Program-made: the position numbers and the translations under genes | The notes under the pieces: model-generated | Database searches by the model: none | What the model saw: only the letters and a program-made list of their open reading frames with translations | What the model was told of the DNA's origin: nothing | In this document: positions 24,700 through 34,124 of the stretch, in pieces | Numbering within the stretch: position 1 is the first letter of the stretch | Layout of the letters: each line of letters begins with the position of its first letter | Source: Gorsachius magnificus | Lineage: Eukaryota; Chordata; Aves; Pelecaniformes; Ardeidae | NCBI GenBank assembly: GCA_034008185.1 | Contig: CM067081.1 | Location: forward strand, 184,595,510 to 184,659,509 | Direction of reading: 5' to 3' | DNA: 64,000 nucleotides

Positions 24700-25250
24700 C
24701 CACACCAGCTAGTTTACAGCTAGCACGGCCACATCAATCAGCTGTGCAGTCAGATCCTCAGTCACACAGGCTGCCATCTGCTCGCAGTGTATCACAAGCA
24801 ACAGCATATTTCCACCGACACGCTGTGTGGGTGCAGTCCCACAGCACTCGAGCCAACACAAGGTAGGGCTGCCATGGCCCCCGGCTGTCTTGGCTGCGCA
24901 GTCTTTGGCCGTTGCATCAGCACTGGCACCCAAGCGATCACATCAGTTCAAGGAGCTGCTTGTTGTTGTAGACAACAGCAGAAGCAACTGGTTTTCCATG
25001 GGATCAGCTGCCTAAGCTGGCTCGCTGCTCCATTACATCAACAGCAGCGCTGGCTCGAGGGAGGCACCAAGACAATGAGGCTGGGGTTAGGAGGGTGGGA
25101 CTATGGCAGATCTACATTGGCTCAAATTGCCACAAAACTCAACATGCAGCAACTAGCCTCAGATCACATTGTATCTACATTCATTATGCTCACCCAGACC
25201 ATAACTAAATATCCATAAGCTGGCACTGCCATCAGGGGGAGGAATCACTC
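24700..25250. other. GC-richer unrecognised block, possible old repeat
   Basis: This segment is clearly richer in G+C and CpG than the intron around it. It has frames of 143 codons on the plus strand and 74 on the minus strand in overlapping positions. Neither frame shows a domain that I recognise, and the peptides look like translated low-order sequence (Cys, Gln and Ala rich). An old transposon copy or a decayed retrocopy is possible; it could also be a regulatory block. Confidence 0.35.
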
Positions 25251-27149
25251 GCCTCTAAATTTCTTCCCAATCCCGATCCCTTCTTTGTGGTGTCACCAAC
25301 ACCAGTATGATCAGAGACACGATCCTCACAGAAATAAAAGATGGGTACTGCTACCATGGGTAAGTTCCCTCTCCTGTTTCACTGACCAGCTGCACAAAAG
25401 CACAACGCAGCAGACACTGAAGGCTGGGCAGACCTTCTCCTTTTGCAAGTAATGCTGATTCAAGCCACTTTAAGTTAAACTATGTCCTATCTATGATATA
25501 CACTTACAAATCCAGAAGGAATTATTATAATAACCTACCCAAATAGAAGGCAGAGAACTACTCTGTAGTCAGACTACAGCATATTCCCCAAAAGAAAAAT
25601 TCACGTCTTGATGAAGTCACATCCTATAACAACTTGTTCCACTTATTGTCTGGCCTTTCAGTTAAAAAAAAAAAAAAAAAAGTGCTGGCTATTTGCCACT
25701 TCCAAGGACTGGACCTTGCCATACATTTGCTGCACTGAAGGTTCTGTTCTGTCCTTCAGGTCAAATTTGAGCAAGTCACCCTCTAATATTTCCTTTATCC
25801 TCTCAATCCCCTCACCATAGGGCTTATTTTCCAATGTTATCATCAGTTTCATTACTTTTCCCTAATCTTCTCCAATTTAACAAAATCATTCCTCAATTAT
25901 GGAAGCCAGAATGGAAAACATTATTGTGACGGTGCTTGCTCCAGAGCCCAGGAATTAAGGTAAAATGTCCTCTTTATGGGGATATTTTACATTTATCATT
26001 ACATTAAGGTAAAATGTCCACCAAATAGCCATCAAGACACTCAACTATCTGTCAGAATAAGTGCTTCAAGTCTGTATTAAGAGAATTCTCTTTAAGTGGC
26101 TTTGCTTGTTCATTCCTTCACATAACAGCTTTACATTTGATTTATTGAAATAACAGTGGCTCTCCTTCTATCTTAATAGAACGAGACAGACTAAGGAAAT
26201 GGCCTATCGCTCATGTGCTTTGAGGTGTTCCAGTAACCATCCATCTTATAGTCCTACCAGGGTAAGAATAGAGGACTAGTCCATCTCGACCAGCAATGAC
26301 ACGCCTAGAATCAGATGTTTCAAAGAACGGTGCAGCTGGCAAGAGTGAAGTAATCTTTTCCATGATTTCTACTTATCTCTAAAGCTTAGAGGGAGCCTTG
26401 AGCCCTCAGATGCAACATTTTCTACATTTACTACATGACTCAGTGAAGACAATGATAGATATTCTTGTGTCTCTATATATTTACATCTAAGTTCTCAGTC
26501 CCAGAATTTAATCCAGGGTCATTCCACTCCTTTTAGTCAGTCCACATGCAGTACGTTCCTCAGTTTAGTCACATCTTGTGTACGAAAGCACTTACTGTCA
26601 TTTTTTTTCCATTTCCTACCTTTCCATTTCACTGACTCACTCTTGTATTTAGAGACAGACAGGTCCTGCTTCTCTAGAATTCCTGTTTTCACACGGGAGC
26701 TCTTCAGCGCAGCCCTGCTAATACTAACAACAGCCTCTGCTCCCATTAAAGTGACTTTTCATAAAACATACAGCATCACCGCCCCATGTAGCAATGCCTT
26801 TTCTGCAAATTGCTGAGAAAATTATATACTAAGATTTAAAAATCAGTCTGAAGATACAAACGAGTATTTTTATAATACTGAAAATCACTGACCTCTCAAG
26901 TATTTAAAACATGTCAGCTTTGACTATGTTTAGCTTTTTTTGACTGAAATCATTGTGAATTATGCTCACATAAGTAGACCTGGCATTAATTTCCACGATG
27001 ATGGAAGCTTTGATGTACTGCGTTCTATACAGCTCTAAACAGTTGAAGTGATCAATAGCAAAGCTTACACAATTGCAATGTGTAGAAAGTTAAAAGGAGA
27101 ATTCAGAAAGCCATTATCAGGAAGTCAGTAGGTGCATCACATAACTTAC
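25251..27149. other. TMEM117 intron 2 next to exon 2, no recognised feature
   Basis: AT-rich intron with an A18 tract at 25,664-25,681. No further coding exon. Confidence 0.5.
25664..25681. repeat. Poly-A tract (A18)
   Basis: An uninterrupted run of 18 adenines in intronic DNA. Confidence 0.85.
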
Positions 27150-27426
27150 CAAACAGCCGCTGATGGAAGAGAAATTTCCCAGCTATCAGTCCTGTGAGAA
27201 TGGCAAGCAGCCACAGAAACACCTTCAAAAATCTCCAGCCTCCTCCTTCAGGGTATTTATTTGTTACAAAGGAAAAGCAATTACCCACAACAATAACATT
27301 GGCTTCTGTCTGACTGTGAGATACTGGGTCCTCAGCAAATATTAAGAAGTTAAAGAAGATCACTAAGTAAGCCACAACTAAGCGAGACCACGGGTGCTGG
27401 AAGTAGTAGCGGAAGTCTTTATCCAT
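27150..27426 (-). CDS. TMEM117: TMEM117, first coding exon (residues 1-92)
   Basis: TMEM117 is a conserved multi-pass vertebrate membrane protein; published work links it to ER-stress-associated changes in mitochondrial membrane potential, but its biochemical activity is not settled. This exon encodes residues 1-92 plus one base. It starts MDKDFRYYFQHPWSR (human begins MGKDFRYYFQHPWSR), continues into TM1 at about residues 15-31, the strongly conserved AEDPVSHSQTEANV loop, NCFSFVTNKYP, and TM2 at about 66-86. The start was chosen because it matches the family N-terminus and has A at -3 and G at +4. The reading frame stays open upstream, but that part is intron. The exon ends at a GTAAGT donor (27,149-27,144), leaving phase 1, at the point where the family sequence continues RLFG. 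The remaining exons are outside the window. Confidence 0.96.
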
Positions 27427-27454
27427 CCTCAGATACTGCAGAACTGTTCTTTGC
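27427..27454 (-). other. TMEM117: TMEM117 exon 2, 5' UTR part
   Basis: On the minus strand a pyrimidine-rich tract ending CACACAG stops at 27,455. This puts 28 bases of 5' UTR between the acceptor and the ATG. Confidence 0.8.
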
Positions 27455-28506
27455 CTGTGTGTGAAGACACAAATGCACAATGTTATACATACTCAGAATT
27501 CTCAGAGCTTAGGAGATACCTGCACATTACAAAAATCAAATCACTGTAACCTTGTCATCAGTAATTTTTAACACTTCAGACTTGACTAGCAATGAAAGTT
27601 TCAGTCAAAAGATACTGTTAGATCCAGGTAGAGAAAAACTGAAATTTCTGCCCATTCTGATGTAAAAACAACAAACGAACATACATACATTATAGGACAG
27701 GATTTTTAGTCTCAAACATGTCTATACTATCTCTTTAAAATTACAGCTCCATAATGGGGCACAAAAATACAGCATGTAAGAACATGACAGGCTATGTGAA
27801 ACTCCAAGTGCCTTTCCTGCCACGTTCCAAAAAATACAACACGGATTTCACAAATGTCCACACCAAGCCTAAACAGAATCTTTCTCCTTATAGGAGAAGG
27901 AGGGAACAAGCCCATAAGTCCAGTGAGGTCTTCTACTGCCTCATCTCCTGGAAGCTTACAAGCATGTACCCCAGCAACATCAGAAACTTGTGCTTATATG
28001 GAGGAATAACATGATAGAAAAGTTGCTAGAATTATTCCTTGCAGGTCAGGCAAGCTTGTGGAAATCTTTTCACTGACTTCAGGGAGTACACCTATAATTA
28101 AGCATATTTTCAAAACCAGGAAATAAAGAGTGCCCTGAGCACAGACTGTTTTGTACGGATACAAGAATTGCATTTTGAAACTTGCCTACTTATTAACTAC
28201 TGCTATGGAAAAATGCAACTGAGCATGGTTAATCTTCCAGTTGTTTGCCACTTGATTTCTTTTTCTTTTATTCATAACAAATTAGTTGTTTCATCCTCTT
28301 GAACCGCTTTGTATGCACAAAGATACAAGGCCTTTGTGTTGTGGAACACCGCAATTATTCAAGGGACAGTGTAGGAAGAAAAGAAAGAAAGAAAAAAAAA
28401 AGAGTATCTAATGGTATTGCTTGTTTATAACAGCACGATCCTTGAAGGATACAGTGTACTTAAGTGAACAGTACAGATTTTTGCAAATGTCATACACCCC
28501 GAAGGG

Positions 28507-28526
28507 AAAAAAAAAAAAAAAAAAAA
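28507..28526. repeat. Poly-A tract (A20)
   Basis: An uninterrupted run of 20 adenines within TMEM117 intron 1. Confidence 0.85.
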
Positions 28527-29412
28527 TCCAAATTGCAACAAAAGACCTAAAAACCCCAATCAATTACTCATCCCTTCTTGGACTTCTGACTAAGTATCAC
28601 TTTGCAAACTTACAAACTGCTTGAATTACAGTATCTCCATTTAGGTAGTCACTTCAAAATTATCAAACTCTATAACCCAATTTATATTTGTAAAATTATA
28701 AAGAATCCTGTACCCATTCAATCAATAGGATAAAAGAACCTCTCCGCAGATTCAGACAACGCATTCAGTAAATAATAAAAATGAATAATGTCCCCTTATG
28801 CATAAATTACATATGAAAAAGAAAAAAAAAAAACATATTAAAGAGTTAAAAAGTTGGCACAGGGAAGCATCAGACCTTTGAAAACTTCATGAATAAAGTG
28901 ATTTAAAGCAAGGGCCGTTGGCCCAGCTGCCTAAGGAAACAACACTTCAGGGAGATTAAACTGCCTTTAGCCCTAAGGATGCTCACAGCTATTTTACGTT
29001 CTCCTTTCTTCCTGTTCACGGGAAGAAAAGTTTTGGTATTTCCTCATGTGTATGAACCATCTTAAAGCCCGAATGGGGCTGGAGATAAACAAACTATATG
29101 TCCCGACATTTTTGGCAGCTGCCGGATACCCGAGAGTTACCAGATGCCCAACCGAAGGCGCAGCTCCCTAGGTTTGCAGCCTAAGAAGCCAGCATTGGCC
29201 CGAGCAGCAGTGCTAAGTCGCCAGTAACCAGCCCGCTCCCGACTCCCTCGACGCCAGAAAGGAGGGAGCCGCGCAAGCCGCGCACCGGCGCCCACCGCAA
29301 CCTGTTAAATCGACCCCTTTCCCCCTGCCCCCGCCGCAGACCTGGGGACGCGCTGCCGCCTCCCCCCGCGCAGCTGCGGCCGCCGCCCCGCCGGGGCGCA
29401 GGGCCACGGGTC

Positions 29413-29448
29413 CCCGCACGCCGCCGGGCCCCCGCACGCCGCCGGGCC
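29413..29448. repeat. Two tandem copies of an 18-bp GC-rich unit
   Basis: An 18-bp unit starting CCCGCACGCC is repeated exactly (29,413-29,430 and 29,431-29,448). It lies in the intron just after the donor of the TMEM117 first exon. Confidence 0.9.
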
Positions 29449-29480
29449 GGCGCTGCCCGCCCGCCGCCCGCCCCACTCAC

Positions 29481-29900
29481 CGCCACGGGGGATCCGGCGC
29501 CGCGGGCGCGGTGCTGCTGCGGCGCGGCTCCGCGCCTGCCGCCGTGCGGCTCTGGGCAGCGGGCGGCCCCGCGCTGCTCCGCGCTCTGCTCCGCTCGGCC
29601 CCCGCAGCCGCCGGCCGCCGGCAGGGCCCCCCCCCGGCCCCTCGGGCGCTGACAGCGGCGCTGGCGCTGCCGCGGCGTCCCGTCCCGCCCCCCGGCCGGG
29701 CGGGGAGGAGCGGCTGCGGCTGCGGCGGCCGTGCCCCTCCTCTCCTCCCTCCCCTCCGCTCCGCTCCCCTCCGCTCCCGGGCGCGGGCGAGCGCCGGTGC
29801 AGGGAGCGCGGCCGCGCCGGGCCCGGCAGTGCCGCAGCCGCGGCGGCAGCGGGCGGCGCCGCTGCGGCAGGGTCCCGGCGCCCCCGCCTGTCCCCGCTTG
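29481..29900 (-). other. TMEM117: TMEM117 non-coding first exon (right limit uncertain)
   Basis: The donor GTGAGT on the minus strand follows base 29,481 and is the best donor in the island upstream of the coding exon. The 5' end of the exon cannot be read from sequence, so 29,900 is only an outer guess. Confidence 0.55.
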
Positions 29901-30060
29901 TCCCCGCCTGTCCCTCCCCCGGAGCCTGCCGGCAAGCACCGAAACGTGCGCGTTATTCCCGCGGGTGTCTGTATTCCCCCTGGAAAATGGTGGCCTGGGA
30001 GCCACGGGGGCTTATCCAGCCGGGGGAGGTGAACGCAACGGGAGCGACACTCCGTTCCCA

Positions 30061-31376
30061 CCGGTCAGACGTCAGTGTTAAGTAAATTAGCCGTAGAAAA
30101 TGACAAGTATGGGAAATACGGGGTCAAACCTGGAGGCGTATTAACCCAAAGCAAAAGCACAGGGTTGGCAGTAACACCCAGGTCACTCGGGAAGATTTAG
30201 GAAAACCCTCATGTTTGGGAGGGGAGGGGGGTTCTATACCCATCTTGCTCCCATGGGAGGGGGCTATCATGAGGCCACAGCCCCGCTCCAGGGTGCACAC
30301 GCAGTCAGTACTGTCACTGTGTCGGGCAAAGTGCCTCTGTGCAGCCTGACAGAGATGTTGACATTGCACATTGCACTACAGCCGAATTGTCAACCAAAGC
30401 CTTTTTATGTGGGATGTGGTCCCTAGTGCCCGTGTGCCGGTATTGCTGACATCCCAGGAAAACATCTACAGGATGCTCTTAGCATTGCATTAGGACTGGG
30501 TCTTAAGGCAATACGTACTCGTTTTGCTCATTGCTGAAGACAAGTGAAACCAGCCTGAAGTTGCTCGGCGCTGCCTCGGTGTATTGTTGTGAGATGTCAG
30601 GTAACTCCACTGGAGCAGGTAACTGAAATATGGCATCAAACTTAAAACATGGATATACATTTGGCTGCCTCAGGCCAAGGTACAGAGGAATGTGGCCAGG
30701 GCCCACGGAGGAATGTGGAAGGGTCTTTGGGTGAGTCATGTTGTGAGACCAGCACAACCAGAACAAGCACTAGACGAGGACTTGTGAATCCCTTCTGTAT
30801 TTGTGGCAATACAGTTTTATATATTTTTGTAAATAAACAGAACTGTATTGAATGTATCTGACATAATCACCACATTACCTTCCTCAGTGGAATAACCTAC
30901 AATTTTAGGTAGGAAGATGCAACAATCAATACTTAACACTAACCCCCCTCGAGCTATCTGTACAGTAAACAGAAATTTAAAATATTCAGAGACAAAAAAT
31001 CATCATGTGCAACGAGAGAGTACAGAAATACAGCGCACAGCACTGCCTGTTCATGCAACAGTTCTGTGTGCACTGCCACACTTGCAGAAACCAGTCTCCT
31101 TCTGTTCAAGAACTAAGAATCCACAGAGAAGGAGGCAGCACCCACCACAAAAGAGATCACACTCTTCATGCACCTACACACTAAAAAAAAATTCTCTTCA
31201 GCCCAGATGGAAACCCATGCTACAACTACAGACTGTTCATGCACATTTTTTCAGGTAATAAATCTGTGAGCAAGTTTTTGAAGCCACTAAGTCAAATTAA
31301 AATCATCTAATTTTCCATTATATCTATTAACAGATATAAATTCCTTAATAAGCTCTGGTTAATTTGTCGTTGTCTC
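30061..31376. other. Intergenic sequence beside the TMEM117 promoter
   Basis: No coding gene. There is an AATAAA at 30,832-30,837 on the plus strand within TTTTTGTAAATAAA, followed by TG-rich sequence, a context typical of transcript ends. It could terminate a divergent non-coding RNA that starts in the TMEM117 island; there is no other support for that. Confidence 0.4.
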
Positions 31377-31413
31377 AAACCCTTCGAGCCCCATCTGGGG
31401 TGCCAAAAAAGAC
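31300..31413 (-). mobile_element. Truncated endogenous-retrovirus leader with primer-binding-site-like sequence
   Basis: Read on the minus strand, the LTR end is followed by an 8-base spacer and then, at 31,405-31,388, a TGGCACCCC...TGGGGC sequence that fits a tRNA-Lys type retroviral primer-binding site with a few changes, continuing into CTCGAAGG. Beyond about 31,300 I can no longer identify retroviral sequence. No gag, pol or env frame is present. Confidence 0.65.
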
Positions 31414-31996
31414 TGTCATGGTTTAGCTGCATCTGGCTAACCCCACAGCTGCTCACTCACCCTCCTCCCCCCTGGTGGGATGGGGGACAGAATCGGAAGA
31501 GCAAAAGTAAGGAAACTCAGGGGTTGAGATAAAAACATAATAATGATAAATAATAATAATAATAATAATAATGATAATAATAATAATAGCAATGAAAAGG
31601 AAAACAAAGAGAGAGAGAGAGAGAAAGAAAACCCAGGAAAAAACCACGTGATGCAACCGCTCACCACCCACTGACTGATGCCCAGCCCGGCCCCAAGCAG
31701 CAATTGCTGCCCCCCAGCCAACTCCCCCCAGTTGCTATACTGAGCATGGTGTCCTATGGTCTGGAATAGCCCTGTGGCCAGTTGGGGGCAGCTGTCCTGG
31801 CTGTGCCCCCTCCCAGCTTCTTGTGCCCCTGGCAGAGCAGGGGAAGCTGAAAAGTCCCTGACTGGTGTAAGCACTGCTCAGCAACAACTAAACCATCAGT
31901 GAGTTATCAACATTCTTCTGGTACTAAATCCAAAACACAGCACTGTGCCAGCTACTAGGAAGAAAATGAATTCTAATCCCAGCCAAAATCAGGACA
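31414..31996 (-). mobile_element. Endogenous retrovirus 5' LTR
   Basis: A 583-bp element starts TGTCCTGA (minus strand, at 31,996) and ends CATGACA (31,414), so it has the usual TG...CA ends. The order on the minus strand is a U3 with the 'acaagaagctgggaggggg' segment, an R/U5 region with an ATA/TTA-rich tract (plus strand 31,530-31,590) and 'ctcaacccctgagtttcc', then a 'tcccaccaggggggagg' segment. This layout is familiar from class II (ERVK-like) LTRs abundant in bird genomes. The adjoining primer-binding-site-like sequence shows that this is a 5' LTR and not a solo LTR. It is an old, non-coding copy. Confidence 0.85.
31530..31591. repeat. ATA/ATG trinucleotide-rich tract in the LTR
   Basis: Runs of AATAATAATGATAATAA. 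The tract is part of the LTR family and has probably varied in length since insertion. Confidence 0.85.
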
Positions 31997-32527
31997 AGAA
32001 ACAAAAAGCTAAGGGCACCATATACCTCCCCCAATTTTATTGTTGCAATTGCTTTCCCAGAGAAAGCCAACATTTTTCCAAGACATGTAGTATTTCCCTC
32101 ATATATATTTATATATATACTAAAAAAAAAAAAAGCTGGACCACTCCTATTCCTTTTTTTAATCAAGCAATCAAGATTTAGTTGATGAAATACATACCTG
32201 AATAGCAACAGTTAACAAATAATCTAAGTAGACAAGACTGATCAGGCCCACTCGCTAAAAACCAGGAACTGCCAGCAACAGAAGGATACAAACAAACTCT
32301 TACCTACGGAATTGTCAGCAACTGAACAGGCCAGCAGTAAAACCGGTAAGTTGAACCTAAAAAGCAAGTTGAATCAGGACAATGAGTCATCTTGAAATGC
32401 TAGTTTCGATACTTGTGAATGAAACTATTTTACCAGCACTCCTACTATAAAACAATGCTCATGTAAAGGCTGTCCTTTGACACTTGGTTTCCAGCAGAGA
32501 GCTGTGAGTATTGAACTAATTGTGTAC

Positions 32528-32559
<32 letters not shown>

Positions 32560-33032
32560 ACTGCAGTATCAGTTTCTCTAGAGACATTTTACACTCCTGT
32601 ATGAGGAATCAGTCTTCAGCACATTGGTCTGTAACTGGAAAGTTCTCTTACAAGACTCTGCTGCCTCAGACAACTCTGTCTGGTGCAGGAACACGCGCTG
32701 AACTACAGTATGTTCCAAAATAATGACACTGTACTAAGAGACATGTTTCTTGCTTTTCTATGCCAAAGCAAAAGTGCTAGTTTTGTCAGTGAAAAGGCTG
32801 CAGGTCTAAAAAGACTCATGGAATCACTCTATTTAAAAAAAAAAAATTAAAAGAAAATGCAATTCATTCTAAAATCCTGTGTATCCAGGACTGAAAGGTA
32901 ATTCTGGAGACTGGAAAAAAAATGCTACAGCTTCATCTGAGAAAGCTCTCTGATATCCCATGTTACCTATACTGCTTATGTACTTGGCTGCTTGATCCAT
33001 AAAACCGTGGGTCACTTAACACTCATGAAATT
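31997..33032. other. Intergenic sequence with simple repeats
   Basis: No gene is supported. It includes short TATATA runs at 32,100-32,120 and a longer (TA)n at 32,525-32,560. Confidence 0.5.
32525..32560. repeat. (TA)n microsatellite
   Basis: An alternating TA run of about 28 bases preceded by TACATATACA. It is likely to be length-variable. Confidence 0.9.
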
Positions 33033-33033
33033 T

Positions 33034-33400
33034 CACAGAATCACATAATAGCTAAGGCTGGAAGCAACCTCTGGAGATCCTCTAGTTCAGCCCTATGCTC
33101 AGAGCAGGGTTGTGTCCAGTTGGGTTTTGAGTATACCCAAGGTTGGAGACTCCACAACCTCTCTGGGCAATCTGTCCCAGTGTTTGACCACCCTCACAGT
33201 AAAAAGGTTCTTTCACCTGTTAAATGGAACTTCCTGGATTTCAGTTTGTGCCCATTGCCTCTGAGAAGAGTCTGGCTTCATATTCTTTACCCCTGCTATT
33301 GGGCTTTTAGATATACCGATAAGATCCTCTCCCCTGAGCCTCCTCTTCTCAAGGTTAAACACTCCCAGCTCTCTCAGCCTGTCCTCCCATTCCTTTCATC
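33034..33400 (-). mobile_element. CR1 retrotransposon fragment, 3' end
   Basis: On the plus strand the copy opens with ACAGAATCACATAATAG, then 'ggctggaagcaacctctgg', 'caacctctctgggcaatctg' and 'ctcctcttctcaaggttaaac'. All are CR1 blocks in reverse orientation. It is more diverged than the copies at 14,940 and 56,390. The 5' limit is unclear (33,390-33,480), and it is followed within about 120 bp by an LTR. Confidence 0.88.
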
Positions 33401-33520
33401 TGTGGTTGCACAAATGCCGCTTCCCTGGCTTGCTGCTTGGAAGAAGTACTTCATTCCCTCAAACCTCAAACCCCCATTCCTCAGGGACCGTGCTCCTAAT
33501 GTATTTTTCTTCCATGCGGC

Positions 33521-34124
33521 TGCTGTGGGTTGACCCTGGCCAGCAGGTAAGCACCCATGCAGCTGCTAGCTCACTCCCTCTGCCTCCTTCCCCAGCAGGA
33601 CATGGGACAGAATAGCAGAAAAAGAGAGAAAACTCATGGGTCAAGATAAGGATGGCTCAATAAGTGAGGGGGAAAAAGTGAGAATTAATAAAATGTAATA
33701 AGTGAGGATAATTAAAAAAAAAAGTGATGCTAAGGCAATCACTCACCAAGGCCAACAAGCAGACGGATGCCTAGTCAGTCTCTGATAGACAGCTTTGAAG
33801 CCATCCCCCATCCTGCCCTTTTCCTCTACCCTGTTTTATTGCTGGGCTTGCTGTCACATGGCGTGGAGTATCCCTTTGGTCAGCTGGGGTCAGCTGCCCT
33901 GGCTGCGTCCCCTCCCAACTTCTTGCTCACCCCCAGCCTACTCGCTGGGATGGGAGTGCGGGCAAAGTGGGAGAGAGAGACAGCCTTGACCCTGTGCAAG
34001 CACAGCTCAGCAATAGCCAAAACATTCATGTGTTTTCAATGCTGTTTTAGTAACAAACACAAAACACAGCACCATATCGCTGCTATGAAAGAAGTTAACT
34101 CCATCCCAGGCCAGATCCAGTACA
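33521..34124 (-). mobile_element. Endogenous retrovirus LTR (solo or isolated), same family as 31,414-31,996
   Basis: On the minus strand it starts TGTACTGGATC (34,124) and ends CCCACAGCA (33,521), again TG...CA. It shares with the other LTR the 'agttaacttc' start region, the 'aagttgggaggggac' segment, the 'catgggttt' U5 region and the CTGGCCAGGGTCAACC end. No primer-binding site follows the left end, so it is probably a solo LTR. The flanking five bases (GCGGC and GTTGC) agree only in part, as would be the case for a decayed target-site duplication. Confidence 0.82.

Larger units (their letters stand above)
1..27149 (-). other. TMEM117: TMEM117 intron 2 (partial), no further exon seen
   Basis: The splice donor after the first coding exon of TMEM117 lies at 27,149-27,144 (GTAAGT on the minus strand), and everything to the left is downstream intron on that strand. 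I looked for the next TMEM117 coding segment, which in the family continues the second membrane helix with a Leu-rich loop and a third helix, and found nothing like it in any minus-strand frame. The next exon is therefore probably beyond the left edge. TMEM117 is known to have very long introns. The intron contains an oppositely oriented GPCR pseudogene, CR1 fragments and homopolymer tracts, which are listed separately. Confidence 0.75.
27455..29480 (-). other. TMEM117: TMEM117 intron 1 (5' UTR intron)
   Basis: A 2.0-kb intron bounded by GTGAGT at 29,480-29,475 and CAG at 27,457-27,455 on the minus strand. Its 5' portion (29,160-29,480) is still in the CpG island. It holds an A20 tract at 28,507-28,526 and AT-rich DNA elsewhere; no other feature was recognised. 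Confidence 0.75.
29160..30060 (-). promoter_or_regulatory. TMEM117: CpG island promoter of TMEM117
   Basis: About 900 bp of very G+C-rich DNA with dense CpG between AT-rich flanks, with several GC-box-like CCCGCCCC and GGGGCGG motifs and no clear TATA box. It covers the non-coding first exon of TMEM117. The start site cannot be fixed from sequence; it should lie right of 29,481, probably 29,550-29,900. Long open frames on both strands here come from the lack of AT-rich stop codons and are not genes. Confidence 0.85.

Noticed and set aside
27427..27480. An upstream start (MCICVF...) for TMEM117
   Set aside because: The frame is open there, but the bases right of 27,454 are intron according to the acceptor, and the family N-terminus begins at the ATG at 27,426.
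29181..30061. Frames of 274 and 194 codons on the minus strand and 173 on the plus strand in the TMEM117 island
   Set aside because: Composition effect. The peptides are Arg, Gly, Pro and Ala rich without domains, and the minus-strand ones run through the non-coding exon and its intron.
31530..31591. CRISPR-like or satellite repeat
   Set aside because: It is a trinucleotide-rich tract inside an LTR with no spacer structure; no CRISPR array is expected in a bird genome.
31414..34124. A complete provirus between two LTRs
   Set aside because: There is no gag, pol or env sequence, and the primer-binding-site-like sequence is on the wrong side of the pair.
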